This document shows, in pieces, positions 36,787 to 45,876 of a stretch of DNA of 64,000 nt. The notes under the pieces are model-generated. The model made no database searches, was not told where the DNA came from, and worked only from the letters and a program-made list of their open reading frames with translations. The DNA lies in assembly GCF_025736875.1 (NCBI RefSeq), contig NZ_CP107052.1, forward strand, positions 1,414,001 to 1,478,000. The letters are read 5' to 3'. How positions within the stretch are numbered: position 1 is the stretch's first letter; every line of letters begins with the position of its first letter. The stretch comes from Candidatus Kirkpatrickella diaphorinae. Its GTDB lineage: Bacteria; Pseudomonadota; Alphaproteobacteria; Acetobacterales; Acetobacteraceae. The translations under genes and the position numbers were made by a program.

Positions 36787-37860
36787 ATGGAAGGCAGCAT
36801 GTCAGATATAACGGGCGCAGCGATCGAAAAATTCAATATGAAGGGCTGGCCCCGGACATCTGACTCCATGTCTGAAGCCATCGGCGGCACACCGCTTATC
36901 CTTTTGCGCGGCGTCTCCGAAGCGACAGGCTGCAAAATCTACGGCAAAGCGGAATTCATGAATCCCGGTGGTTCGGTCAAAGATCGGGCCGCGCTGGCGA
37001 TTATTTCCGACGCGGAGGCGCGTGGTCAGTTAAAGCCGGGCGGTGTCATCGTGGAGGGGACAGCGGGCAATACCGGCATCGGCCTGACCCTCGTCGCCCA
37101 TGCGCGCGGTTACCGCACAATCATCGTCATGCCCGAGACACAGAGTCGGGAAAAAATCGATTTTTTAAGGATGATCGGCGCGGACCTGCGTCTTGTCCCC
37201 GCAAAGCCCTATCGCGATCCGGGTAATTACGTCCATGTCTCCCGACGCATTGCGGAGGAGACACCCGGCGCGGTCTGGGCCAATCAATTTGACAATATTG
37301 CCAATCGTGAGGGCCATCGCCGCACGACCGCCGCGGAAATCTGGTCACAACTGGATGGCCGGATTGATGCATTCACCTGCGCCTGCGGCACGGGCGGGAC
37401 CTTGGCAGGCGTCGCATTGGGTCTGGCCGACGCATCACGCGCGGCAGGTCGCCCGCGACCGCACATCGTCCTCGCAGATCCGGAGGGGTCCGGCCTGGCG
37501 GGCTGGGTCAAAAACGGTGATCTCACCCCTTCCGGCAGTTCCATCACAGAAGGGATTGGCCAGTCCCGCGTGACAGGAAATCTTGAGGGCGTCACATTTG
37601 ACGATGCGGAAAAAATCCCTGATGCGGAGGCGCTTGAGTTGATTTTCGCGCTGCAGATGCAGGAGGGTCTTAGCCTTGGCGGCTCATCGGGCATCAATAT
37701 CGCCGCCGCGGCCCGCACGGCGCGGAAACTGGGCCCGGGCCATAATATCGTGACGATCCTGTGCGATGGTGGCGCACGCTATCAGTCAAAGCTCTTCAAT
37801 CCGGCATTTCTGCGTCAGAAGGACCTCCCGATACCGTCATGGCTGAAGGACGAAATGTAA
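36787..37860 (+). CDS. cysK: Cysteine synthase family protein (CysK-like)
   Basis: A 357-residue fold-type II PLP enzyme. PLP lysine Lys65 is in NPGGSVKDRAAL; the substrate loop GTAGNTGIG follows near residue 90 and the phosphate loop CGTGGTLAG later. It makes cysteine from O-acetylserine and sulfide. The N-terminus is about 20 residues longer than classic CysK and begins after AGGAAG with 9 nt spacing. A second ATG at 36799 is possible. A truncated regulator gene follows. Confidence 0.9.
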   Translation: MEGSMSDITGAAIEKFNMKGWPRTSDSMSEAIGGTPLILLRGVSEATGCKIYGKAEFMNPGGSVKDRAALAIISDAEARGQLKPGGVIVEGTAGNTGIGLTLVAHARGYRTIIVMPETQSREKIDFLRMIGADLRLVPAKPYRDPGNYVHVSRRIAEETPGAVWANQFDNIANREGHRRTTAAEIWSQLDGRIDAFTCACGTGGTLAGVALGLADASRAAGRPRPHIVLADPEGSGLAGWVKNGDLTPSGSSITEGIGQSRVTGNLEGVTFDDAEKIPDAEALELIFALQMQEGLSLGGSSGINIAAAARTARKLGPGHNIVTILCDGGARYQSKLFNPAFLRQKDLPIPSWLKDEM

Positions 37861-37913
37861 CGATAGGTAACGACGCTTGGATTTCGTCGTCCATCCCGTC
37901 CATCCTCATCACG

Positions 37914-38081
37914 ATGTCCACGCGCCCCCACCTCCTCGTCGTTGATGATGATCGCGAGATCCGCGCCTTACTGGCGCGGTATCTTGAGAGAAACGATTTC
38001 CGCGTGTCGACAGCGCGTGACTGTGTGGAAGCACGTCAGGTCTGGTTGCGCCCTCGACAGAAATGGACAGTTCTGCCATGA
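37914..38081 (+). pseudogene. Truncated OmpR-type response regulator, N-terminal half of receiver only
   Basis: The 55-codon ORF begins PHLLVVDDDREIRALLARYL, the first beta strand, acidic pair and alpha 1 of a receiver domain, and continues to about alpha 2 (ARDCVEARQVW). It then runs into unrelated residues and stops, before the phosphoacceptor aspartate. No DNA-binding domain or partner kinase follows; the next gene starts 18 bp later. This is best read as a deletion remnant. Confidence 0.75.
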
Positions 38082-38099
38082 CAGGTCAACGCAACTGAC

Positions 38100-38690
38100 G
38101 TGATTGAGGTCATGCTTCAACGTCTTTATCAGAAAATCCTCGCCCTCTCCGCCGCACCCAACGCAAAATGGTGGCTGTTCGCCGTCGCTTTTGCAGAAGC
38201 GTCATTTTTTCCGATCCCGGTCGATGTGCTGCTGATCCCGATGGTGCTCGCCCAACCCCTGAAGGCCTGGCGACTGGCCACAATGTGCACGGTCGGGAGC
38301 GTCCTTGGTGGCTTGTTAGGGTGGTGCATCGGGGCCTTTCTGTTCAGTTACGTTGCCCTGCCCATTGCGGAATTTTACCACGCGACCCATAGCTTACTGG
38401 CAATGCAGGAGAAATTCCTGCGTTATGGTATGGCGATCATCCTCTTAAAGGGGCTGACGCCGATCCCGTTTAAAATCATCACGATCGCAGCCGGGGCGGC
38501 GCATTACCCGATATGGCCATTTCTTCTTGCATGTATCGTGACGCGCGGGGGTCGTTTCTTCCTCGTCGCAGGTTTATTACGTCTTTTTGGCGCACCGATC
38601 CGGGATTTTATCGAGAAGCGCCTGACGCTGGTCCTTCTCGCGGCGCTCATTCTGATTATCGGTGGTGCCGCGGTCGTTTTCTATTTCTGA
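38100..38690 (+). CDS. YqaA/DedA-like VTT-domain membrane protein
   Basis: A 196-residue inner-membrane protein with five to six hydrophobic segments. The VTT/SNARE-associated pattern shows in FAEASFFPIPVDVLLIPM, then GSVLGGLLGWCIG and KGLTPIPFKIITIAAG. Relatives act in lipid scrambling or membrane homeostasis; the YqaA branch is uncharacterised. It starts with GTG at 38100 or ATG at 38112 (GAGG very close). The SDR gene follows 15 bp later, so both may be one transcript. Confidence 0.82.
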   Translation: MIEVMLQRLYQKILALSAAPNAKWWLFAVAFAEASFFPIPVDVLLIPMVLAQPLKAWRLATMCTVGSVLGGLLGWCIGAFLFSYVALPIAEFYHATHSLLAMQEKFLRYGMAIILLKGLTPIPFKIITIAAGAAHYPIWPFLLACIVTRGGRFFLVAGLLRLFGAPIRDFIEKRLTLVLLAALILIIGGAAVVFYF

Positions 38691-38705
38691 AGCAGGAGGC
38701 TCGCC

Positions 38706-39731
38706 ATGCCGCAACAAGTCGCTGTTGTCACCGGAGCGGGAAGTGGCATCGGGCGCGCCACAATCCGCCTGCTGGCAGAATATGGTTTTGATATCGCCCT
38801 GATGGGGCGCGATGCAAAACGCCTCAAGGCCGCGGCGACGGAGCTTAAGCCCTCCAATGTCAGGACCCTCGTCATGCCGGTTGATGTCGCGGATGGCGAG
38901 GCACTGGAGGCGGCGGCCGATCGGGTTGAGGAGAAGCTCGGCGCGATCACGGTCTGGATCAATGCAGCCGGCGTGTCCGCCACCGGCCCCGTCTTGTCGC
39001 TTGAAGCCGCGGCCTACGCGCAGGTGATGCGGGTAAATTATCTCGGCGCCGTCAATGGCACGCGCGCCGCCCTGCGCGTCATGCGCCGTCGTGGTGAGGG
39101 GCAGATCGTCAATATCGGCCTCGCCCCGCGCCTGCGCGGCCTGCCCCTCCAGAGCGCGAATAATGGCGCCCATGCCGGACTCAATGCGTTTTGCGACTGC
39201 GTCCGGCCTGAAATACAAGCTCTCTCCGACCGCATCACCCTGACGATGGTCAACCTCCCCTGGATCAACACACCACGCTGGACGTGGGGCCGTAACCGGT
39301 CAGGTCATCAATTGAAGCCGATCGGCCCGATTTATGAGCCGGAAGTCGCGGCCCATGCGATCACGCGGGCAATTTTCAGCCGACAGCGCGACGTGACGGT
39401 GGGGGCCTCCTCCATTATCCCACAATTTCTCAGCACATTTCTGCCGCAGGTTCGCGACGCTTTTCATGCGTGTCGCGGCGTCGCCCGGCAGAGAGGATTG
39501 GGCAAGGCGCATCACCCTGCCGAAACCTCTCACGAAGATAATCTTGAACAAAGCGTTGAGGGTGCCTTTGCAGCGCGTGGGCCGCATGAGGCCCAACCTT
39601 TTCGCCCACGCGGGCGCAAGCCTGTGCTGCTGACCCATCGCCTGCGCTATATATTGGGGACCATCGTGACATTGGCGCTGTTTTACGCTTTTGGATATGT
39701 CGCGCCCCCGCGCTTTCCCCGCAAAAAATGA
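38706..39731 (+). CDS. SDR-fold protein lacking the catalytic Ser-Tyr-Lys, with C-terminal membrane helix
   Basis: A 341-residue protein. The NAD(P) motif VTGAGSGIG (8-16) and NAAG (86-89) are intact, as is the structural Asn111 (VNYLG). Where relatives have the catalytic Ser, Tyr and Lys (VGSA...SAYxxxK), this protein has Leu139, Asn152 and His156 (NIGLA...SANNGAH). It should bind the cofactor but not catalyse normal SDR chemistry. The last 30 residues form a membrane helix with a basic tail (RFPRKK). The reading frame is intact throughout, so it is a pseudoenzyme and not a pseudogene. Confidence 0.85.
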   Translation: MPQQVAVVTGAGSGIGRATIRLLAEYGFDIALMGRDAKRLKAAATELKPSNVRTLVMPVDVADGEALEAAADRVEEKLGAITVWINAAGVSATGPVLSLEAAAYAQVMRVNYLGAVNGTRAALRVMRRRGEGQIVNIGLAPRLRGLPLQSANNGAHAGLNAFCDCVRPEIQALSDRITLTMVNLPWINTPRWTWGRNRSGHQLKPIGPIYEPEVAAHAITRAIFSRQRDVTVGASSIIPQFLSTFLPQVRDAFHACRGVARQRGLGKAHHPAETSHEDNLEQSVEGAFAARGPHEAQPFRPRGRKPVLLTHRLRYILGTIVTLALFYAFGYVAPPRFPRKK

Positions 39732-39783
39732 CGTTGCCAGCCTAACGGGTCGATCTGGCTTGCAGTGGAGGGCGTGACGCGGT

Positions 39784-40662
39784 TCAGGTCAGGGCGGGGC
39801 CAGCCTCCGCCCACCATCCTTTCGCACGGCATTTTTGCGATGCCTGCGCGGCTTCCTCAGCGTCTGCGAAAATACCGAAACAAGTCGCGCCGGAACCACT
39901 CATGCGCGCCATCCGACACCCCGGAGATGACGCGATGAGTGTCAGGACCTGGCCAATAATGGGATAATACGACTGTGCGGGGCCCTGCAGGTCATTTGTC
40001 GTTATATTCAGAAATGAAATCAGCGCGTCGAGATCCGGCCATGCGGGGGGGAGTTCCATCTCCCGGCGGAATCGCCCGTGATGGGCCTTCCAGGATGTGA
40101 AAATCGCCGGGGTGGACACAGCGATCCCCGGATTGACCAGGAGGAGATGGAAAGGCGGCATGGCGGGGGCCGCGGACAGATCTTCCCCGATGCCGCGCAT
40201 CCGCGCCGGGCGCTGCGCGAGGCAGACCGGCACATCCGCCCCTAATTCCCGCGCGATAGCGGGGATCCGGGCTTCGTCTACATCCCAATGCGCCGCCATG
40301 ATCCGAAGGGCCGCGGCAGCATCTGCGGACCCGCCCCCAATACCGGATGCGACAGGGAGATTTTTCGTGAGTGTCAGATGCAAAGCTGACGCCGACCCGG
40401 ATGGCCGAAACCGCTCAATGCGGCGCGCGGCTCGTAAAATGAGATTATCGTCGCAATCTGCCAGACCATCCGCAAAGGGACCGTCAATTTCCAACGTGAC
40501 GTCACCTGGCTGCGTATCATGAGAATGGGCGGTCGTCGCCGTCAATGCGTCGCCGGAAGCCGCAAATATCGCGAGGCTATCGAGCAGGTGATAGCCATCA
40601 TCCCGGCGGCCTGTGATATGCAGGTAGAGATTGATTTTAGCGTGTGCTTTTTCCCGCTTCAT
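39784..40662 (-). CDS. ispE: IspE, 4-diphosphocytidyl-2-C-methyl-D-erythritol kinase
   Basis: A 292-residue GHMP kinase. N-terminal AHAKINLYLHITGRRDDGYH, the ATP motif PVASGIGGGSADAAAAL (from residue 103) and the MSGSGATCFGIF motif are present. It phosphorylates CDP-methylerythritol in the MEP isoprenoid pathway, which also feeds hopanoids. The start overlaps the TPR gene stop by 4 nt, so both belong to one operon. Confidence 0.96.
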   Translation of the reverse strand: MKREKAHAKINLYLHITGRRDDGYHLLDSLAIFAASGDALTATTAHSHDTQPGDVTLEIDGPFADGLADCDDNLILRAARRIERFRPSGSASALHLTLTKNLPVASGIGGGSADAAAALRIMAAHWDVDEARIPAIARELGADVPVCLAQRPARMRGIGEDLSAAPAMPPFHLLLVNPGIAVSTPAIFTSWKAHHGRFRREMELPPAWPDLDALISFLNITTNDLQGPAQSYYPIIGQVLTLIASSPGCRMARMSGSGATCFGIFADAEEAAQASQKCRAKGWWAEAGPALT

Positions 40663-42482
40663 GGGTGTGATGCGTTCGACAGAGGGCGATCCCGCCCGGC
40701 ATGGTGCGGCACGATGGTGCGCGTGCCCAAGGGCGGTGGCGCGCCTTTTAAAGCCGCATCGAGGGCATCATGTGTCGCAACATCCGGTTTGGCATCAAGC
40801 GCGCGGGTCCATTCCGTCCGTGCTTCCTCTTTCATGCCGTGATACCAATAGGCGACACCGAGATGATAGCCGATCTCCGGGTCATCCGGGTGTTTCTCAA
40901 TGGCCTTTGTCAGCAGGGGAAGGGCGGCATCGACATTGCCATGCACCATCATCAGCCCCCAGCCATAAGAGTCATTTGCTTCAGAACTTTCCGGGTTCAA
41001 CTCATGCGCGCGCCGGACGAGGGCGAGGGATTTCTCCGGCGATTCATGGCGCAGGATGCCGCCATATCCGACATTATTGAGCAGGCCCGCATTATCCGGG
41101 TCATGCTCAAGGGCCAGCCTGTAATCGCGTGTTGCCGCATCGTGGTCACCCAATTTTTCCTGGGCGGCACCGCGGCAATAAAGTAGTTCTCCCTGGCGAC
41201 GATCTGTCGGTGAGATACGTTGAAGCGCCATGTTGCAATGCTGTAAGGCATTCCCGTATTGGGACAGGGACATTTCAAGCGTGGCCCGCATGCTGAGGAA
41301 ATCCACATCTCTCGGGAAGGCGGCGCTGACGTCTTTCAGCTCATTAAGTGCGGCGCCCGAATCCTCTCGTCGCAGAGCGAGATCAAGCTTCTGAAGGGCC
41401 ACCGCGATATAAAAAGGATCATCATGCGGGACGGCGGAAAGGGTTACTGACGCATCACCGAGATGGGCATCGTCACGTTGCAATTGGGCGAGCTGCAACC
41501 GTGCGAGCGTCAAGTGCGGAGAAAGGTAAAGCGCCCGTCCGAGCACAGCGCTCTGATAGCGCTTTGCAAGTTGCAGCGCTTCAGGATCAATTGCCGGGCC
41601 TTGCGCGCCGGATGCGGCGAGAGATGTCGCCTCACTCAGGGCGCTGGCATAAAGCATCAGGATCTCGGCCGCCATTTCCTGCCCGGAAGGCCGGAGAATG
41701 AGATATTCCGGCGTCAAGCCTGCTGCGAAAATCTTGGAAGCGTCACGCTGACGCAGACGCGACAATAATGAGAGCGCCTTGTCGCGATGCTTATTGGCAT
41801 TCTGCCACGCGGCCTCAAACTGGATGAACCAGATCTGAATAACAGTCGGTGCCGCGTCGATCTGGCGCGCAGCCGCCTGGAACATGGGCTTGAGCTTCGG
41901 GTTGGCGGGATTATCCGCCGCCAACACGCGCATCAGCAGAAATCGTGACAGCCAGTCATCCGGCTTGCGGCCCGCTTCCCGCAATAATGTTACGGATTTG
42001 GCGCGCTCACCCTGGCCATACCAGGTCAGCGCGACAAGGCTCGCTGCGAGATTATTAAAGACAGAATGTTGCCCTTTCATCAACGGCATCAATTGAGCAC
42101 GCGCGTCCGGCCATTCTCCCTGCGCGATATTTTCCGTCCCAAGCGTAAAATGCGCGAGCGGCGTATTTTGCTGCATCATGGCGATTCGTTGCACATCGCG
42201 CGCGGCATCCGGCTTTGCGTCAATCAGGGCATAGAGCAGGGCCAGCTCCCGCAATGGCTCGGGCGCGCCAGTCCGGGTCGCGTCCATCAGCGCTTTGCTG
42301 GCCGTCGCGGCATCATGACGCCGGATCGAAATCAAAGCACCAAGAAGCGCACCCGATTGCGACATGCCGGGCTTGACCGCGTGACCTGGCAGCGCCGATT
42401 GTCCCGCTGCGTGACATGCTGTCGGCAGGACGAAGAGAAAAGACGCCAGAGACCGCCGCAGGAAAAGAAGCTTGGTTTGCAT
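40659..42482 (-). CDS. Exported tetratricopeptide-repeat protein
   Basis: A 607-residue protein. A signal peptide (SLASFLFVLPTACHAAG) is followed by helical TPR-like units, best seen at the C-terminal end (YCRGAAQEKLGDHDAATRDYRLALEHDPDNAGLLNNVGY and the next two repeats). I infer a periplasmic or outer-membrane-associated scaffold; some relatives are lipoproteins, but no clear lipobox is present. Translational coupling to ispE is common in related genomes and need not mean a shared function. Confidence 0.82.
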   Translation of the reverse strand: MQTKLLFLRRSLASFLFVLPTACHAAGQSALPGHAVKPGMSQSGALLGALISIRRHDAATASKALMDATRTGAPEPLRELALLYALIDAKPDAARDVQRIAMMQQNTPLAHFTLGTENIAQGEWPDARAQLMPLMKGQHSVFNNLAASLVALTWYGQGERAKSVTLLREAGRKPDDWLSRFLLMRVLAADNPANPKLKPMFQAAARQIDAAPTVIQIWFIQFEAAWQNANKHRDKALSLLSRLRQRDASKIFAAGLTPEYLILRPSGQEMAAEILMLYASALSEATSLAASGAQGPAIDPEALQLAKRYQSAVLGRALYLSPHLTLARLQLAQLQRDDAHLGDASVTLSAVPHDDPFYIAVALQKLDLALRREDSGAALNELKDVSAAFPRDVDFLSMRATLEMSLSQYGNALQHCNMALQRISPTDRRQGELLYCRGAAQEKLGDHDAATRDYRLALEHDPDNAGLLNNVGYGGILRHESPEKSLALVRRAHELNPESSEANDSYGWGLMMVHGNVDAALPLLTKAIEKHPDDPEIGYHLGVAYWYHGMKEEARTEWTRALDAKPDVATHDALDAALKGAPPPLGTRTIVPHHAGRDRPLSNASHP

Positions 42483-42593
42483 AAGCAGACATCTTAAACT
42501 GAAATGCGATAAACTTAAATCCTGCGATCGCCTGCGCCGCGGCGTCTCGCGAGGCGGTTACCATGCTTTAAATCGGGAGTCGCAAGGACGCGC

Positions 42594-43445
42594 ATGTCGC
42601 AAAATGACCACGACACGGCACCGCACCTGGCGGCCGCGCTGCCCCCACCTTCCCCGGAGGCGATCCGGGCCCTTCTTGATTTTTACAAAAATTGGGGCGT
42701 AACCTGTTGGTTACAGGATGAGCCGGTCGCGCAACCCCCTCTTGCCGCCGCCATTCTGGGAAGCCCGTCGCCACCGAACGAACCCCCTGCAACGATCACC
42801 CCCACGCCGGCCACGGATCGCACATCACGCCCGGAACCTGCGATATCAACGTCTGCGACGACCCGACACGAAACGCCAACGTCGCGCGGCGGACGGACAG
42901 CGCCGCCTTCAGATGAGACGCGTCACCCCGTTCTGGCAGGTCTGGCGCGTACGGCGATGACCGTTGTCACCCCCCTGATCGTGCCTTCCGCGTCACTGCT
43001 CGTGATCGGTGAGGTGCCCAATGCCGATGAGGACCGGAGTGGCATTGTATTTTCCGGCAAGACAGGGGAAATTCTGGATAAGATGCTGGCCAGCATCAAT
43101 CTGTCACGCGCCGAGATCTCGCTCGCCCCGGCTTTGCCCTGGCGCCCCCCCGGCGGGCGGCACCTCAACCCCGCTGAAATGGGTCCGGCGCGTGCCGAAC
43201 TGCAAGCCCTGATTGATCAGATCTGTCCGCGCCAGATCGTGACGATGGGCACCACCCCCTTGCAGCTTGTCCGGGCCGAATCGACGCCCCTGACCAGCGT
43301 GCGGGGCAAATGGATGGACATCGATATTCTCGGCCGGACTTATGCCCTCCTCCCCATGCGCCACCCTTTGCAGATTTTGACAAGCAGCCGCGCGCGCCAG
43401 GATTTCTGGCGGGATCTCCTCACGCTTGTCGATAGCAGAAAATAG
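42594..43445 (+). CDS. Uracil-DNA glycosylase superfamily protein (family 4-like) without Fe-S cysteines
   Basis: A 283-residue protein. The last 150 residues have the UDG family 4 layout: LLVIGEVPNADEDRSG (usually GEAPGxxED), LPWRPPGGRHLNPAEM, and the C-terminal PMRHPLQI with His257. The four cysteines that bind the 4Fe-4S cluster are missing; only Cys38 and Cys211 exist. The region 45-110 is a Pro/Thr-rich linker. It may still excise uracil, act on another lesion or have lost activity. No neighbouring repair gene is present. Confidence 0.78.
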   Translation: MSQNDHDTAPHLAAALPPPSPEAIRALLDFYKNWGVTCWLQDEPVAQPPLAAAILGSPSPPNEPPATITPTPATDRTSRPEPAISTSATTRHETPTSRGGRTAPPSDETRHPVLAGLARTAMTVVTPLIVPSASLLVIGEVPNADEDRSGIVFSGKTGEILDKMLASINLSRAEISLAPALPWRPPGGRHLNPAEMGPARAELQALIDQICPRQIVTMGTTPLQLVRAESTPLTSVRGKWMDIDILGRTYALLPMRHPLQILTSSRARQDFWRDLLTLVDSRK

Positions 43446-43629
43446 CCGCAAATTTAACGCCTTAAGCATCATTTATTAATGGCATAATCCCGATTGGGAA
43501 ATAAATATTTAATACCGAATGGCGCACTAGTATATATGAGAAAATCCGGTTAGATGCTCAGACTGGGGCTTTTGAGCCACAAATTTAAACTTGCAATTTT
43601 CTCTGTGAGCCCGTATTTCCCGCTCCACT

Positions 43630-45603
43630 ATGCGAGAAACCTCTCTTTTCGCATCGAGTAATAGCGCGCGCGCCTTTGTGCTGAGCGTCGCATTTCTGGC
43701 GGGCTTTTCAGTTGCACCTTTACGGGCCCAAACGTCCAGAAACTCGATGCAAACCGGTATCAAAGTTCCATCTCAGGTCGAAGAAACCGCCTTCGCCATC
43801 CCGCAATTCCCCGGTCTTCATGGATCGGGGCATGAGTTGCCGCGCCCGCTTTCGGCAGCAGATGCCGCCGCGTTGCGCAAGGCCTTCCAGGCCCAACGGC
43901 AGGGTGATTTCACCTCAGCAATCCGATATAGCGAAGCAACACATGACCCGGTCCTTCTGGGAGACCTGCTGGCAGCGCGCTATCTCAACCCGGCATTTCA
44001 TCCCAATGCGCCGCAACTCAAACTCTGGCTGGCGACAAATGGCAATTACGCGGATGCGGAGGCCATCCAGGGACGTCTGATTGAAATCAGCCCGCCTGGC
44101 ACGGTTAGATTACAACATTTTGTCTCGCCCCTCCTCCCGTCCGATACGGAAGCCACGTTTGACGCATTGCCGGAGCCTGACCCCGTCGCCGCCTCTTTGC
44201 GGCGCAATGCATCACTTGACCGGACGATTGCCGACTGCCTCTCAAAAACGGAGCCAGCGCTTGAGCGGGCGCGTCACATTGTCGACACCACCAAATGGAT
44301 CAGTTCCGTTTATCGCGCGCAGCTTTATGCGGAGATCGCATTGGGCGCATTGGGCGCAGGCGAAAATGCATTTGCTTTATCGACCGCGGAAGCCGGGTTT
44401 GCTGCCTCAAAAAATCAATTGGGCTATGCCGCCTTTGTCGCCGGGCTGGCAGCGTGGCAGGATAATCGCTATCATGACGCGCTGCGGCTTTTCAATGAAG
44501 CTGCGGATGCCCCCCTTTCACAGGTGACGGTTAAAGCGGGCGCCTCTTATTGGGCCGCGCGCGTCGAGAAACGTCTGGGCCACGTCGTGAATGCCCGCGC
44601 CTGGCTGCGCCGTGCCGCCGCCATGCCCGATACGTTTTACGGTATTCTGGCACGTCAAACGAGTAAACAGCGTCCGCCATCACGCCCCCGTCAGATCGTC
44701 TCCAACACGGATCGGGCGGCCATGTCCAACGCCGTGCCGGTGATGGGTGAGGTGGATATTCAGGCCGTCGAAGCCACACCGCAGGGACGTCAGTTATTCG
44801 CCCTGTTGCAGATTGGCGAGACGGACCGCGCTGAAGCGGTTCTGCGGCGCATGTGGCGCGACATTGAGCATGACCGCGCAATGTGCCACTCGGTGCAACT
44901 TGTCGCTTCCGCAGCCGGTTTGCAGCGTTTCGCGAGTCAGGTGGCGACAATCCTTGCCACGAGTGAAGCGCAGCCTGCGGCGCTCCCAGGCTTTCCGATG
45001 CCCCATCTCGCGCCGCGACATGGTTTTCGGATGGACCCGGCGCTGATTTATGCGCTGACCAAAATCGAATCAAATTTCAACCCGAAAGCCGCATCAAGCG
45101 GCGGCGCGCACGGGTTGATGCAGATCAGACCCCAGACAGCGAGCTTTGTCGTCGGGCCGAAACCCTCGTTGAATGCGAATGGTGTGGCCATCATCAAAGT
45201 CCCCTCCGATATGGTCGGGCAATTGCGCAACCCCGCCATCAATCTCGATATCGGGCAGAAATATCTTGCTTATCTCGCCACCCTGACCGCCCGCACCGTA
45301 TCTGCGCCGGAAGGAGGCGAGCTGTTGCACACACTGGCCTCATATAATGCCGGGCCGGGCGCCATCGCGCGTTGGGAAAACAATACCCATAATGATGACA
45401 TCGCCCGGGACCCGTTACTGTTTCTTGAGACCATCCCTTTCAAGGAAACGCGAAACTATGTGCGCAACGCTCTAACCTATCTGTGGATCTACGCCGATAA
45501 GATGAACCTGCCCATGCCGTCCCTCAACGCCCTCGCACAGGCACGCTGGCCGGAATTCGCCAAGGAAAAGCAACTCGCTTACGCGGCGCCGACCCTTCAC
45601 TAA
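43630..45603 (+). CDS. slt: Soluble lytic transglycosylase, Slt70-like
   Basis: A 657-residue periplasmic enzyme. The N-terminal signal (VLSVAFLAGFSVAPLRAQ) is followed by a long helical superhelix and a C-terminal SLT domain: catalytic Glu in ALTKIESNFNP, SSGGAHGLMQIRP and LASYNAGPG. The architecture is that of Slt70. It trims peptidoglycan in an exolytic way to 1,6-anhydro-muropeptides. A 184-bp spacer separates it from the upstream gene. It lies directly before the GH39-like genes, on the same strand. Confidence 0.92.
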   Translation: MRETSLFASSNSARAFVLSVAFLAGFSVAPLRAQTSRNSMQTGIKVPSQVEETAFAIPQFPGLHGSGHELPRPLSAADAAALRKAFQAQRQGDFTSAIRYSEATHDPVLLGDLLAARYLNPAFHPNAPQLKLWLATNGNYADAEAIQGRLIEISPPGTVRLQHFVSPLLPSDTEATFDALPEPDPVAASLRRNASLDRTIADCLSKTEPALERARHIVDTTKWISSVYRAQLYAEIALGALGAGENAFALSTAEAGFAASKNQLGYAAFVAGLAAWQDNRYHDALRLFNEAADAPLSQVTVKAGASYWAARVEKRLGHVVNARAWLRRAAAMPDTFYGILARQTSKQRPPSRPRQIVSNTDRAAMSNAVPVMGEVDIQAVEATPQGRQLFALLQIGETDRAEAVLRRMWRDIEHDRAMCHSVQLVASAAGLQRFASQVATILATSEAQPAALPGFPMPHLAPRHGFRMDPALIYALTKIESNFNPKAASSGGAHGLMQIRPQTASFVVGPKPSLNANGVAIIKVPSDMVGQLRNPAINLDIGQKYLAYLATLTARTVSAPEGGELLHTLASYNAGPGAIARWENNTHNDDIARDPLLFLETIPFKETRNYVRNALTYLWIYADKMNLPMPSLNALAQARWPEFAKEKQLAYAAPTLH

Positions 45604-45814
45604 CATCGCAACCCATCCCGCCCTATCGCCGACAGGGTCCTGCCTGCACGGAGGAAGCTGCCCGTCTTTTTGCGGCAGAGATAGATGGTCGTGTCAGGCC
45701 GAATTTCACATTTCCGGCGTCAGGACATTATCGGGTGATGGATGAGGGGCGCGGGCGGCCGACACCAGCAGAACCGGAAAATCATCAGAAGTTAAAAAAA
45801 AGTGAATTAGACGG

Positions 45815-45843
45815 TTGAAATGAATTATAAATAAAAGTATAAT
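45815..45843 (+). promoter_or_regulatory. Strong sigma-70-type promoter of the first GH39-like gene
   Basis: TTGAAA (45815-45820), 17 bp, then TATAAT (45838-45843). The spacer is AT-rich. The transcript would start near 45850, giving a short purine-rich leader before ATG 45877. This is one of the best consensus promoters in the window. The remaining part of 45604-45814 shows no gene. Confidence 0.72.
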
Positions 45844-45876
45844 GCGAGTATAAAAAAATAAGAAAAAGAGAAATAA

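Noticed and set aside
40631-41186. Long plus-strand ORFs inside the TPR gene.
   Set aside because: They overlap a well-supported minus-strand gene and show no family features; typical of antisense frames in GC-rich DNA.
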